NCBI RefSeq assembly: GCF_000019725.1
Contig: NC_010505.1
Span: 4,820,001-4,884,000 of the forward strand
DNA from: Methylobacterium radiotolerans JCM 2831
Lineage (GTDB): Bacteria; Pseudomonadota; Alphaproteobacteria; Rhizobiales; Beijerinckiaceae
Direction: 5' to 3'
DNA: 64,000 nucleotides
Position numbers and translations under genes: made by a program. This document shows, in pieces, positions 52,553 to 61,864 of the stretch (positions within the stretch are counted from its first letter, which is position 1; each line of letters opens with the position of its first letter). Below the pieces are notes generated by a model, which saw only the letters and a program-made list of their open reading frames with translations, made no database searches and was not told the DNA's origin.

Positions 52553-53974
52553 TCAGCGCCCCAGCGACATGCCGAGCGGCGGCTCGACCTCCGGCGGAAG
52601 CGGCGAGACGTAGCCCGCCGCGCCGACCCGGCGGGCGAGGTCCGCCTTGGCGGCGTCGCGCAGGGCCGCGTCGGTCAGCGCCCGGGCGCCGGTGGCGGCC
52701 ATCGCCTTGGCGACCTGCACCATCGCCTTGTGGGCCGCCGGTGTCTTGCCCTGCGCCACCACCTGCCACGTGTGGAACGGCGTGCCGATCGCCACCGTCG
52801 GCGCGTGGGCCTGGACGGTCGGCACCACCCAGCTGACGTCGCCGACATCGGTGGACCCGACCGCCGGGTTGCGCGGCGCGTCCAGGGGGACGAGGAAATC
52901 GGCGAGCGGTGCCTCGGTGCGCGGCATCCCGATGGCGCGGAACACGGCGTCGATGTCGCCGTCGGTGAGCGTCGCCCGGATCTGCCCGGCGAAGTCCCGG
53001 TCGGCCTCGTCGAAATGCGGCGGCCCGAGCTCCTCCATGACGTCGTGCAGCGCCCGCTCCAGGGGATCGTTGGCCAGCAGGTTCGACACCGCGCTGACGA
53101 TCCGCACCTCGACCGCGGTCTCGGTCATCAGGGCGGCGCCCTGCGCGATCTTCTTCACCCGCTCGACCAGCGCCAGCATGCCCGGCAGGTCGCGGGCCCG
53201 GATCGAGTAGCGCACCGTCGCGCCGGCCTGGACGACGTTCGGCGCGATGCCGCCGGCGTCGAGATAGGCGTAGTGCACCCGCGCGTCGGACGGCATGTGC
53301 TCGCGCATGTAGTTCACGCCGACGCTCATCAGCTCGACGGCGTCGAGCGCCGAGCGCCCGAGATGGGGCGCGGCCGCCGCGTGGGCGGTGCGGCCGGTGA
53401 AGACGAAGTCGGCCCGGGTGTTGGCGAGGGCGACCGGCGGCGCCACCTCCCAGAAGCTGCCCGGATGCCAGGAGATCGCGATGTCGGCGTCCGCGAAGGC
53501 GCCGGCGCGGACCATGAACGCCTTGGCGGCGCCGCCTTCCTCCGCCGGGCAGCCGTAGTAGCGCACGCGGCCCGGCGTGCCGGTCTCGGCGAGCCAGTCC
53601 TTCAGGGCGGTGGCGGCGAGCAAGGCCGCCGAGCCGAGGAGGTTGTGGCCGCAGCCGTGGCCGTGGCCGCCCGCCTCCACCGGCCGGTGCTCGGCGACGC
53701 CCGCCTCCTGCGACAGGCCCGGCAGGGCGTCGTACTCGCCGAGGAACGCGATGACCGGGCCGCCGTCCCCGGCCTCGCCCATGACCGCAGTGGGAATGCC
53801 GGCGACCGCCTCCGTGACCCGGAAGCCCTGGTGGCGCAGCTCGGCGACGTGCTCGGCGCAGGAGCGCGTTTCCGTGTAGCAGACCTCCGGCATGCCCCAG
53901 ACCCGCTCGGACAGGGCGATCAGCCGCTCTGACTGCGCGTCGACGTGGCGCCACACGGCGTTGCGGTTGTCCAT
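52553..53974 (-). CDS. M20-family amidohydrolase (AbgB-like)
   Basis: A 473-residue zinc-dependent amidohydrolase. Metal-site motifs appear as FLGEYDALPG, GGHGHGCGHNLLG and YGCPAEEGGAAK, and the dimerisation region as GRTAHAAAAPHLGRSALDA. This combination and length match p-aminobenzoyl-glutamate hydrolase B and relatives (M20 peptidase/aminoacylase family), which cleave an acyl or amide bond of small N-acyl compounds. GGAGAGGA lies before the ATG. It diverges from the dipeptide-type importer across 320 bp and may process what that importer takes up. It is not adjacent to an AbgA homologue, so the name is tentative. Confidence 0.88.
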   Translation of the reverse strand: MDNRNAVWRHVDAQSERLIALSERVWGMPEVCYTETRSCAEHVAELRHQGFRVTEAVAGIPTAVMGEAGDGGPVIAFLGEYDALPGLSQEAGVAEHRPVEAGGHGHGCGHNLLGSAALLAATALKDWLAETGTPGRVRYYGCPAEEGGAAKAFMVRAGAFADADIAISWHPGSFWEVAPPVALANTRADFVFTGRTAHAAAAPHLGRSALDAVELMSVGVNYMREHMPSDARVHYAYLDAGGIAPNVVQAGATVRYSIRARDLPGMLALVERVKKIAQGAALMTETAVEVRIVSAVSNLLANDPLERALHDVMEELGPPHFDEADRDFAGQIRATLTDGDIDAVFRAIGMPRTEAPLADFLVPLDAPRNPAVGSTDVGDVSWVVPTVQAHAPTVAIGTPFHTWQVVAQGKTPAAHKAMVQVAKAMAATGARALTDAALRDAAKADLARRVGAAGYVSPLPPEVEPPLGMSLGR

Positions 53975-54032
53975 CGTGTCCTCTCCGGGAAGGCTGCTGG
54001 TCGGCTTCGCGCCACCATAACGGGCTCCGCGC

Positions 54033-54116
54033 CGTCATCGCGAGCGCAGCGAAGCGACCCAGGGTTGCGAGAAGCCGCCGAGGGTGGCGCTGCTGGATCG
54101 CTTCGCTCCGCCCGCA
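54033..54116. repeat. REP-like palindromic element
   Basis: Two arms face each other: GCGAGCGCAGCGAAGCGACC (54040-54059) and, in inverted orientation, CTGGATCGCTTCGCTCCGCC (54093-54112), around a spacer of about 30 bp. This gAGCGAAGCGAyCCAG type of intergenic palindrome is widespread in Methylobacterium and other alphaproteobacteria genomes (from memory). It occupies the divergent region between the M20 gene and the importer and may form a large hairpin in RNA. Confidence 0.6.
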
Positions 54117-54294
54117 AAGTTGGATACGGCGCGAGCCCCTCGGCCGCCCGATCGTATGCACGGCCGGGGCCACGCGGCTGTGCGCAACGCGCATCCCTCG
54201 ACACGTTTCGGTTGAAGCGTCACTGGCCCGCCCCTTGCCAAGGCCGCCACCGGAATGTTGCTGTGCCGCTCGCGGCGGTAAACGGGATGCGTAC

Positions 54295-56085
54295 ATGGAC
54301 GAGCGGGATCTGCGCGGCCTCATCGGGCGGGTGAAGGGCGGTGGCCTGTCGCGGCGCGCCTTCGTGCAGCGGATGGTGGCCCTGGGCCTCACCGCGCCCA
54401 TGGCCGGGCTGATGCTGGCCGGGAACGGTGTCGCGATGGCGGCCGATATCCGGTCCGGCTACAAGCCGACCAAGGCCGGCGGCGGCGGCGCGCTCAAGCT
54501 GCTCTGGTGGCAGGCGCCGACGCTGATCAACCCGCATTTCGCCATCGGCACCAAGGACCAGGACGCCTCGCGGATCTTCTACGAGCCGCTCGCCGCCTGG
54601 GACGCGGACGGCAACCTCGTGCCGGTTCTGGCCGCCGCGATCCCGTCCAAGGAGAACGGGGCGCTCGCCGCCGACGGCCGCTCGGTGGTCTGGACGCTCA
54701 AGCCCGGCGTGAAGTGGCACGACGGCAAGCCGCTCACCGCCGACGACCTCGTCTTCACCTGGGAGTACGCCCGCGACCCCGCCACCGCGGCGGTGACGGC
54801 CGGGTCCTACAAGGATTGCAAGGTCGAGAAGGTCGACGACCTCAGCGTCCGGGTGCTGTTCGACAAGCCGACGCCCTACTGGTGCGACGCCTTCGTGGGC
54901 ATCGTCGGGATGGTGCTGCCGAAGCACCTGTTCGGCCCGTACAGCGGCGCCAAGTCCCGGGACGCGCCGCAGAACCTCGCCCCCGTGGGCACCGGCCCGT
55001 ACCGGTTTGTGGAGTTCCGGCCCGGCGACATCGTCCGCGGGGAGCGCAACCCGGATTACCACCTGCCGAACCGGCCGTATTTCGACACGATCGAGATGAA
55101 GGGCGGCGGGGACGCGGTCTCGGCCGCCCGCGCGGTGCTCCAGACCGGCGAGTACGACTACGCCTGGAACATGCTGATCGAGGACGAGGTGCTCAAGCGC
55201 CTGGAGACCGGCGGCAAGGGCCGGGTCGACGTGGTCTACGGCGGCAAGCTCGAGTTCCTGCTCCTCAACGCCACCGACCCGAACGTCGAGGTCGACGGCG
55301 AGCGCGCCTCGATCACGACGAAGCACCCCGCCTTCTCCGACCCGAAGGTGTGCCAGGCGATGAACCTGCTGGTCGACCGCAAGTCGATCCAGACCTACAT
55401 CTACGGCCGCACCGGCAAGCCCACCGCCAACACGGTCAACGGCCCGGAGCGCTTCGTCTCCAAGAACACGAGCTTCGCCTTCGACCCGGCCAAGGCCAAC
55501 GCGCTCCTCGACGAGGCCGGCTGGAAGAAGGGCTCCGACGGCATCCGCGCCAAGGACGGCAAGAAGCTGAAGCTCGTCTTCCAGACCTCGATCAACGCGC
55601 CGCGCCAGAAGACCCAGGCGATCATCAAGCAGGCGGCCGCCAAGGCCGGCATCGAGATCGAGCTGAAATCGGTGACCGGCTCGGTGTTCTTCTCCTCCGA
55701 CCCGGCGAACCCCGACACCTGCACGCATTTCTACGCCGACATGGAGATGTACGCCTACAGCATGACGCAGGCCGATCCGGCGATCTGGCTGCTGATGTAC
55801 GCCTCCTGGGAGGTGGCCCAGAAGGCCAACAAGTGGCAGGGCCGCAACGTCGTGCGCTGGCGCAACGACGCCTACGACAAGGCCTACAACGCCGCCCAGA
55901 GCGAGCTCGACCCGGTCAAGCGCGCGGCGCTCCTGATCACCTGCAACGACCTCGCGGTGTCCGAGAACGTGCTGCCGCTGATCCACCGCGCCGAGGTCTC
56001 GGCGGTGGGCGCCACGCTCACGGCGCCCCGCAGCGGCTGGGACAACGACCTGTCGTTCCTGCCCGACTGGTACAGGGAGGCCTGA
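54295..56085 (+). CDS. Dipeptide-type ABC importer substrate-binding protein (Tat-exported)
   Basis: A 596-residue family-5 extracellular solute-binding protein. The N-terminus has a Tat motif (SRRAFVQRMVALGL) and signal region ending GVAMAAD. The body shows the usual order: FYEPLAAWDADGNLVP, WTLKPGVKWHDGKPLTADD, PVGTGPYRFVEFRPGD and FSDPKVCQAMNLLVDRKSI. Such proteins bind oligopeptides, glutathione, nickel complexes or opine-like compounds. The ATG at 54295 gives the Tat signal close to the start; the frame runs further upstream without homology. It begins a four-gene importer operon. Confidence 0.9.
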   Translation: MDERDLRGLIGRVKGGGLSRRAFVQRMVALGLTAPMAGLMLAGNGVAMAADIRSGYKPTKAGGGGALKLLWWQAPTLINPHFAIGTKDQDASRIFYEPLAAWDADGNLVPVLAAAIPSKENGALAADGRSVVWTLKPGVKWHDGKPLTADDLVFTWEYARDPATAAVTAGSYKDCKVEKVDDLSVRVLFDKPTPYWCDAFVGIVGMVLPKHLFGPYSGAKSRDAPQNLAPVGTGPYRFVEFRPGDIVRGERNPDYHLPNRPYFDTIEMKGGGDAVSAARAVLQTGEYDYAWNMLIEDEVLKRLETGGKGRVDVVYGGKLEFLLLNATDPNVEVDGERASITTKHPAFSDPKVCQAMNLLVDRKSIQTYIYGRTGKPTANTVNGPERFVSKNTSFAFDPAKANALLDEAGWKKGSDGIRAKDGKKLKLVFQTSINAPRQKTQAIIKQAAAKAGIEIELKSVTGSVFFSSDPANPDTCTHFYADMEMYAYSMTQADPAIWLLMYASWEVAQKANKWQGRNVVRWRNDAYDKAYNAAQSELDPVKRAALLITCNDLAVSENVLPLIHRAEVSAVGATLTAPRSGWDNDLSFLPDWYREA

Positions 56086-56102
56086 GCGGGAGCCTGAGCG
56101 CC

Positions 56103-57062
56103 ATGGGCGCCTACATCCTGCGACGCCTCCTGATCGCGATCCCGAGCCTGCTCGGCATCAGCCTGATCCTGTTCACCGTCCTGGCGCTCGCGCCGGGCGA
56201 CCCGTTCGGCGAGCTCGCCAGCAACCCGAACGTGCCCCCGGAGGTGCGGGCGGCCCTGCGGGTGAAGTTCGGCCTCGATGACCCGATCCTCACCCGCTAC
56301 CTGCACTGGCTCACCGCCATGCTGCAGGGCGACTGGGGCTTCTCGTTCGCGAGCCGGGTGAACGTCGACACGCTGATCCTGCAGCGGCTGCCGACGACCC
56401 TGTTCGTGGTCGGCTCCTCCCAGGTCCTGGCGCTGCTGATCGCGATCCCGGTGGGCCTCACCGCGGCGCGCCGGCCCTACTCGCTCGCCGACCAGGTCGC
56501 CAACACGCTGGCCTTCGTGGGCTTCTCGCTGCCGACCTTCTTCACCGGCCTGCTGTTCATCCTGCTGTTCTCGATCAAGCTCGGCTGGCTGCCCTTCGTC
56601 TACCAGGCCGACCTGCCGGGCTCCGGCCTGCCCTGGATCTGGGCGAATGTCCGGCAGGCGATCATGCCGGTGGCGGTGCTGGGATTCTTCCAGGCCGCCT
56701 CCTACACCCGCTACGTGCGCGCCTCGGCGCTGGACGTCGCCCGCCTCGACTACGTCACCACGGCCCGGGCCAAGGGCCTGACCGAGGGCACGGTGACCCG
56801 CCGGCACATCGCCCGCAACGCCCTGATCCCGGTGGTGACGCTCGTCGCCCTCCAGATCCCGGCGGTGTTCGGTGGCGCCATCGTCACCGAGCAGATCTTC
56901 CGGATTCCCGGCATCGGCTCGCTGCTGATCGACGCCATGCTGGCCAACGACACGCCGGTGGTGATGGCCGTGACCTTCGTGTTCGCCGGCCTCGTCATCC
57001 TGTTCAACCTCGTCGCGGACCTGCTCTATGGCTGGCTCGACCCTCGCATCGCCCTCCGATGA
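56103..57062 (+). CDS. Dipeptide-type ABC importer permease (DppB-like)
   Basis: A 319-residue permease. It starts YILRRLLIAIPSLLGISLIL, the standard DppB N-terminus, and carries LAPGDPFGEL, FGLDDPILTRYLHWL and the EAA-type region DYVTTARAKGLTEGTVTRRH. About six helices are present. The gene begins 17 bp after the binding-protein stop. It ends with a 35-bp overlap into the next permease gene if the ATG at 57028 is used. Confidence 0.92.
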   Translation: MGAYILRRLLIAIPSLLGISLILFTVLALAPGDPFGELASNPNVPPEVRAALRVKFGLDDPILTRYLHWLTAMLQGDWGFSFASRVNVDTLILQRLPTTLFVVGSSQVLALLIAIPVGLTAARRPYSLADQVANTLAFVGFSLPTFFTGLLFILLFSIKLGWLPFVYQADLPGSGLPWIWANVRQAIMPVAVLGFFQAASYTRYVRASALDVARLDYVTTARAKGLTEGTVTRRHIARNALIPVVTLVALQIPAVFGGAIVTEQIFRIPGIGSLLIDAMLANDTPVVMAVTFVFAGLVILFNLVADLLYGWLDPRIALR

Positions 57063-57960
57063 GGCGGTGCCCGTCGCCCGCGCGCCGGCTTCGCCGGGGC
57101 GGGAGACGTGGCGGCGCTTCCGGCGGCACCGGCTGGCGCTCGCCAGCGTCGGCGTGCTGGCGCTTCTCGTCGCCGGCGTGGTGTTCGGCGGCCTGCTCTG
57201 GCCGGTCGCCATCGACGACATCGACTTCGCGGCCCAGCTCCAGGGTCCGTCCTGGGACCACCCGTTCGGCACCGACGATCTCGGCCAGGACCTGCTCGCC
57301 CGGATGATCTACGGCGGGCGGATCTCGCTCGCGGTCGGCTTCGCCGCCATGGCGGTGGCGAGCCTGATCGGGGTCTTGGTCGGCGCGCTCGCCGGCATGT
57401 CGCGCCGGTTCCTCGACCCGGTGCTGATGTGGCTGACCGACCTGTTCCTGTCGCTGCCGCAGCTGCCGCTGCTGCTCCTCGTGATCTACCTGTTCCGCGA
57501 CAGCCTGAAGGCCGTGTTCGGCAGCCAGGGCGGCGTGTTCCTGATGATCGTCGCGGTGATCGGGGGCTTACGCTGGATGCCGGTCGCCCGGCTGGTGCGG
57601 GCGCAGTTCCTGAGCCTGCGCGAGAAGGAGTTCGTGGAGGCGGCCCGCTCGCAGGGGGCGACGACCGGGCACCTCGTGCGCCGCCACATCCTGCCGAACG
57701 CGCTGGGGCCGGTGATCGTGGCGGCCTCGATCGAGGTCTCGTCCGCGATCATCGCGGAATCGACCCTGTCCTTCCTGGGGCTCGGCTTCCCGCCCGACAT
57801 CCCGACCTGGGGGCGGCTGCTGTTCGACGCCAAGGACCACCTCGACGTCGCCCCGCACTGGGCGCTGTTCCCGGGGGGCGCGATCTTCCTGACCGTGCTG
57901 TCGATCAACTTCATCGGCGACGGCCTGCGCGACGCCCTCGACCCGCGGCGGGTTCTCTAG
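57028..57960 (+). CDS. Dipeptide-type ABC importer permease (DppC-like)
   Basis: A 310-residue permease. Core motifs are [21 protein letters not shown] (the DppC-type signature), [20 protein letters not shown] (coupling region) and [19 protein letters not shown]. The ATG at 57028 lies inside the 3' end of the preceding gene; a GTG at 57067 would remove the overlap but shorten the N-terminal tail. The stop is 2 bp before the ATPase gene. Confidence 0.9.
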   Translation: MAGSTLASPSDEAVPVARAPASPGRETWRRFRRHRLALASVGVLALLVAGVVFGGLLWPVAIDDIDFAAQLQGPSWDHPFGTDDLGQDLLARMIYGGRISLAVGFAAMAVASLIGVLVGALAGMSRRFLDPVLMWLTDLFLSLPQLPLLLLVIYLFRDSLKAVFGSQGGVFLMIVAVIGGLRWMPVARLVRAQFLSLREKEFVEAARSQGATTGHLVRRHILPNALGPVIVAASIEVSSAIIAESTLSFLGLGFPPDIPTWGRLLFDAKDHLDVAPHWALFPGGAIFLTVLSINFIGDGLRDALDPRRVL

Positions 57961-57962
57961 CG

Positions 57963-59822
57963 ATGGCAGATCCGGTGGACCCGATCCTCTCGGTTTCCGA
58001 CCTCACCGTCTCCTTCCGCTCGGACGGGCGCTGGCGCGAGGTCGTGCACGGCGTCTCGTTCGACGTGGGCCCGCGCGAGACCGTGGCCCTCGTCGGCGAA
58101 TCCGGCTCCGGCAAGAGCGTCACCGCCCTGTCGATCCTGCGCCTCCTGCCGCGGGACGCGAGCCGCATCGGCGGGCGCGTGCGCTTCGCGGGCCGCGAGC
58201 TGCTCGCCGCCCCCGAGGCCGAGATGCGCCGGGTGCGCGGCGATTCCATCGCCATGATCTTCCAGGAGCCGATGACCTCCCTGAACCCGGTCCTGACGAT
58301 CGGCTTCCAGATCGCCGAGGCGCTGATCCGGCACCGGGGCCTGTCGCGGTCCGCCGCCGAGGCGGAGGCGCTGCGGCTCCTCGACAAGGTCCGGATCCCG
58401 GCCGCCCGGTCGCGCCTGCACGAGTACCCGCACCGCTTCTCGGGCGGCATGCGCCAGCGGGTGATGATCGCCATGGCGCTCGCCTGCCGGCCGAAGCTCC
58501 TCATCGCCGACGAGCCGACCACGGCTTTGGATGTCACGATCCAGGCCCAGATCCTCGACCTGATCAAGAGCCTGCAGGACGAGGAGGGCATGTCGGTCCT
58601 GTTCATCACCCACGACATGGGCGTGGTCGCCGAGATCGCCGACCGCACCGTGGTGATGTACCGGGGCCGCGCCGTGGAGGCCGGCCCGACCGCGCGGATC
58701 TTCGACGCCCCCGCCGAGCCCTACACGCGGGCGCTGCTCGCCGCGGTCCCGCGCCTCGGGACCATGGCGGGCCGGCCCCGCCCGATGCGCTTCCCGGTGG
58801 TCGACCGGGCCACTGGCCTGGCGGCACCGACGCCCGAGACCCCCGACACCGTCAGGGCCGCCGAGCGCCCGGTGCTGGAGGTGCGCGACCTGACCACCCG
58901 GTTCGACATCCGCTCCGGCCTCCTCGGCCGCGTGACCGGCCGCGTCCACGCGGTGGAGCGGGTCTCGTTCAGCCTCGCGGCCGGCGAGACCCTGGCGCTC
59001 GTCGGCGAGTCCGGCTGCGGCAAGTCCACCACCGGCCGCTCCATCCTGCGCCTCGTCGAGCCGCTCTCGGGCTCGGTCCTGCTCGACGGCGAGGACGTCA
59101 CCGGCCTCGACCCGAAGACCCTGCGCACCCGCCGCCAGCGCATGCAGATGATCTTCCAGGACCCGTTCGCCAGCCTCGACCCGCGCCTGAGCGTCGGCGC
59201 GGCGGTGGCGGAGCCGCTGCTGATCAACCGCCTCGCGACGCCCCGCGAGGCCCGGCGGCGCGCCGAGGACCTCTTGGCGCGGGTCGGGCTGCCCCCGGAG
59301 ACCGCCGGGCGCTTCCCGCACGAGTTCTCCGGCGGCCAGCGCCAGCGCATCTGCATCGCCCGGGCGCTCGCCCTGAACCCCCGCCTGATCGTCGCCGACG
59401 AGGCGGTCTCGGCGCTCGACGTCTCGGTGAAGGCGCAGGTCGTGAACCTGATGCTCGATCTCCAGGCGGAACTCGGCCTCGCCTACCTGTTCATCTCGCA
59501 CGACATGGCGGTGGTCGAGCGGGTGAGCCACCGGGTGGCGGTGATGTATCTCGGCGAGATCGTGGAGATCGGCCCCCGGGCGGCGATCTTCGGCGACCCG
59601 CAGCACCCCTACACCAGGAAGCTGCTCGCCGCCGTGCCGGTCCCGGACCCGGCCCGGCGCGGCGCGCGCCACGCCCTGCCGGACGACGAGATCCGCAGCC
59701 CGATCCGGGTCCCCGACTACGTGGCGCCGGAGCGGCTCTACCGGGAAGTCGCGCCCGGCCACGTCGTGCAGGACTGGGGCGCCGACTGGGACGCGGGCAG
59801 CCTCCGGGGCGCGGCCGCCTGA
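57963..59822 (+). CDS. Dual ATPase of the dipeptide-type ABC importer (DppD-DppF fusion)
   Basis: A 619-residue protein with two complete ABC ATPase domains. Domain 1 (about 5-290): [41 protein letters not shown]. Domain 2 (about 300-600): [41 protein letters not shown]. Each has the oligopeptide-importer C-terminal element ending [11 protein letters not shown] or [11 protein letters not shown]. In many bacteria these are separate genes; the fused form resembles GsiA of the glutathione importer. Glutathione as substrate is only one possibility. Confidence 0.93.
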   Translation: MADPVDPILSVSDLTVSFRSDGRWREVVHGVSFDVGPRETVALVGESGSGKSVTALSILRLLPRDASRIGGRVRFAGRELLAAPEAEMRRVRGDSIAMIFQEPMTSLNPVLTIGFQIAEALIRHRGLSRSAAEAEALRLLDKVRIPAARSRLHEYPHRFSGGMRQRVMIAMALACRPKLLIADEPTTALDVTIQAQILDLIKSLQDEEGMSVLFITHDMGVVAEIADRTVVMYRGRAVEAGPTARIFDAPAEPYTRALLAAVPRLGTMAGRPRPMRFPVVDRATGLAAPTPETPDTVRAAERPVLEVRDLTTRFDIRSGLLGRVTGRVHAVERVSFSLAAGETLALVGESGCGKSTTGRSILRLVEPLSGSVLLDGEDVTGLDPKTLRTRRQRMQMIFQDPFASLDPRLSVGAAVAEPLLINRLATPREARRRAEDLLARVGLPPETAGRFPHEFSGGQRQRICIARALALNPRLIVADEAVSALDVSVKAQVVNLMLDLQAELGLAYLFISHDMAVVERVSHRVAVMYLGEIVEIGPRAAIFGDPQHPYTRKLLAAVPVPDPARRGARHALPDDEIRSPIRVPDYVAPERLYREVAPGHVVQDWGADWDAGSLRGAAA

Positions 59823-59916
59823 GGCCGGCGGCCCCGAAGCTCACAGGCGCGGTCGGCGACGGGATCCAGCGTAAAGCTTGCTGTCGTGCTCACTATACGA
59901 GCAATCTTGCCCAGAA

Positions 59917-59932
59917 ACCGGTCAGTACCGGT
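59917..59932. promoter_or_regulatory. Paired ACCGGT palindromes upstream of the Sia-like operon
   Basis: ACCGGT-cagt-ACCGGT lies in a short AT-rich stretch (about 59875-59965) between the importer ATPase and the siaB-like gene. Each half is itself a palindrome and the whole has dyad symmetry. It is about 85-100 bp upstream of the coding sequence and could be an operator. It matches no consensus I can name. Confidence 0.3.
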
Positions 59933-60014
59933 AAGAAAGCTTTGATTATTCCCGCATTAATGTGGTCGCCACACACGCGGTGTGTTGCCGCGACGAAGCG
60001 GTCGAGAGGCTTCC

Positions 60015-60569
60015 TTGCGCGCGAGCGATTTCAGATCCTTCCACGAGGCGTCGAAGCGCAGCGGCGTGATCCTGTCGTTCGGCGGAGATCTGTCGGAGAA
60101 CATCCTGTTCTCGCTCGGGGAAGTGCTGAAGCTGCGCATGCGGCACGAGGAGACCGACGCCGCCGTCGCCAAGCGCGTCTTCTCGATCTTCGTCGAGCAG
60201 GCCCAGAACGTGATCCGCTACTCGGCCGACAAGGTCGCGCCCGCCGAGCCGCCGGGACCCGCCCGGGTCAGCGCCGGCATGATCGCGGTCGGCACCGAGG
60301 CGGGCCGGTTCTTCGTGGTCTGCGGCAACGAGGTCGGCAAGACCGAGGTCCCGCGGCTGCGCGAGCGGCTCGACGAGATCGCCACCCTGTCGAGCGACGA
60401 ACTCAAGAAGGTCTACCGCGAGAAGCTGCGCCAGCCGCCGGACGAGGGCAGCCTCGGCGGGAGCATCGGACTGATCGAGATCGCCCGCCGGTCGAGCGCC
60501 CCTGTCGAATACGACTTCCAGGATCTGGGCGCGGAGCGCAGCCTGTTCTGCCTCAAGGCCTTCATCTGA
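60015..60569 (+). CDS. siaB: SiaB-like protein kinase
   Basis: A 184-residue protein resembling SiaB-family serine/threonine kinases with a GHKL-type ATP-binding fold. The N-box-like helix is FVEQAQNVIRYS, and the glycine-rich loop is GSLGGSIGLIEIARRS. In Pseudomonas, SiaB phosphorylates SiaC and SiaA reverses it. A TTG at 60015 with GAGAGG upstream seems best; a GTG at 59982 in the same frame is the alternative. It is followed after 13 bp by the SiaC-like gene, and the four-gene order supports the assignment more than the sequence alone. Confidence 0.78.
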   Translation: MRASDFRSFHEASKRSGVILSFGGDLSENILFSLGEVLKLRMRHEETDAAVAKRVFSIFVEQAQNVIRYSADKVAPAEPPGPARVSAGMIAVGTEAGRFFVVCGNEVGKTEVPRLRERLDEIATLSSDELKKVYREKLRQPPDEGSLGGSIGLIEIARRSSAPVEYDFQDLGAERSLFCLKAFI

Positions 60570-60582
60570 GGATCGCACGGAC

Positions 60583-60968
60583 ATGGACCGCATCACGCTG
60601 CCCCGGACCGAGCGCTCGCCCGAGGTCGATTTCGACTTCGCGTCGGGGCGGCTCGTCCTGCGCGGCGAATCCTACCCGGAGGACGCCGCCGCGTTCTTCG
60701 GCCCGCTGCTGCAGGCCCTGCGCGGCCACCTCGCGGCGACCGAGGCGAGCCCGATCACCTTCGACGTCGCGCTCGCCTACTTCAACTCGTCGAGCGCCAA
60801 GGCGCTGATGAACCTGTTCATGCCCCTGGAGGACGCCGCCGCCGAGGGGCGCCCGGTGACGATCCGCTGGATGTTCGGCGCCGACGACGACGTGATCCAG
60901 GAGGCCGGCGAGGATTTCGCGGCCGATTTCGCGCATGCCCGGTTCGAGATGATCGCGAGCGTCCCCGC

Positions 60969-60972
<4 letters not shown>
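60583..60972 (+). CDS. siaC: SiaC-like regulatory phosphoprotein (DUF1987)
   Basis: A 129-residue DUF1987 protein. The family pattern SPEVDFDFASGRLVLRGESY-type strand pair and the YFNSSSAKALMNLF helix with its conserved hydroxyl cluster are visible; that cluster contains the residue phosphorylated by SiaB in the characterised system. Unphosphorylated SiaC activates the diguanylate cyclase SiaD there. The stop overlaps the GGDEF gene start by 4 bp (GTGA), so the two are translationally coupled. Confidence 0.82.
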
Positions 60973-61814
<842 letters not shown>

Positions 61815-61864
61815 GGTGCCGCCCGGCGCATGCGCGCAACCGCTGTGACACGGAGTGACGTCGC

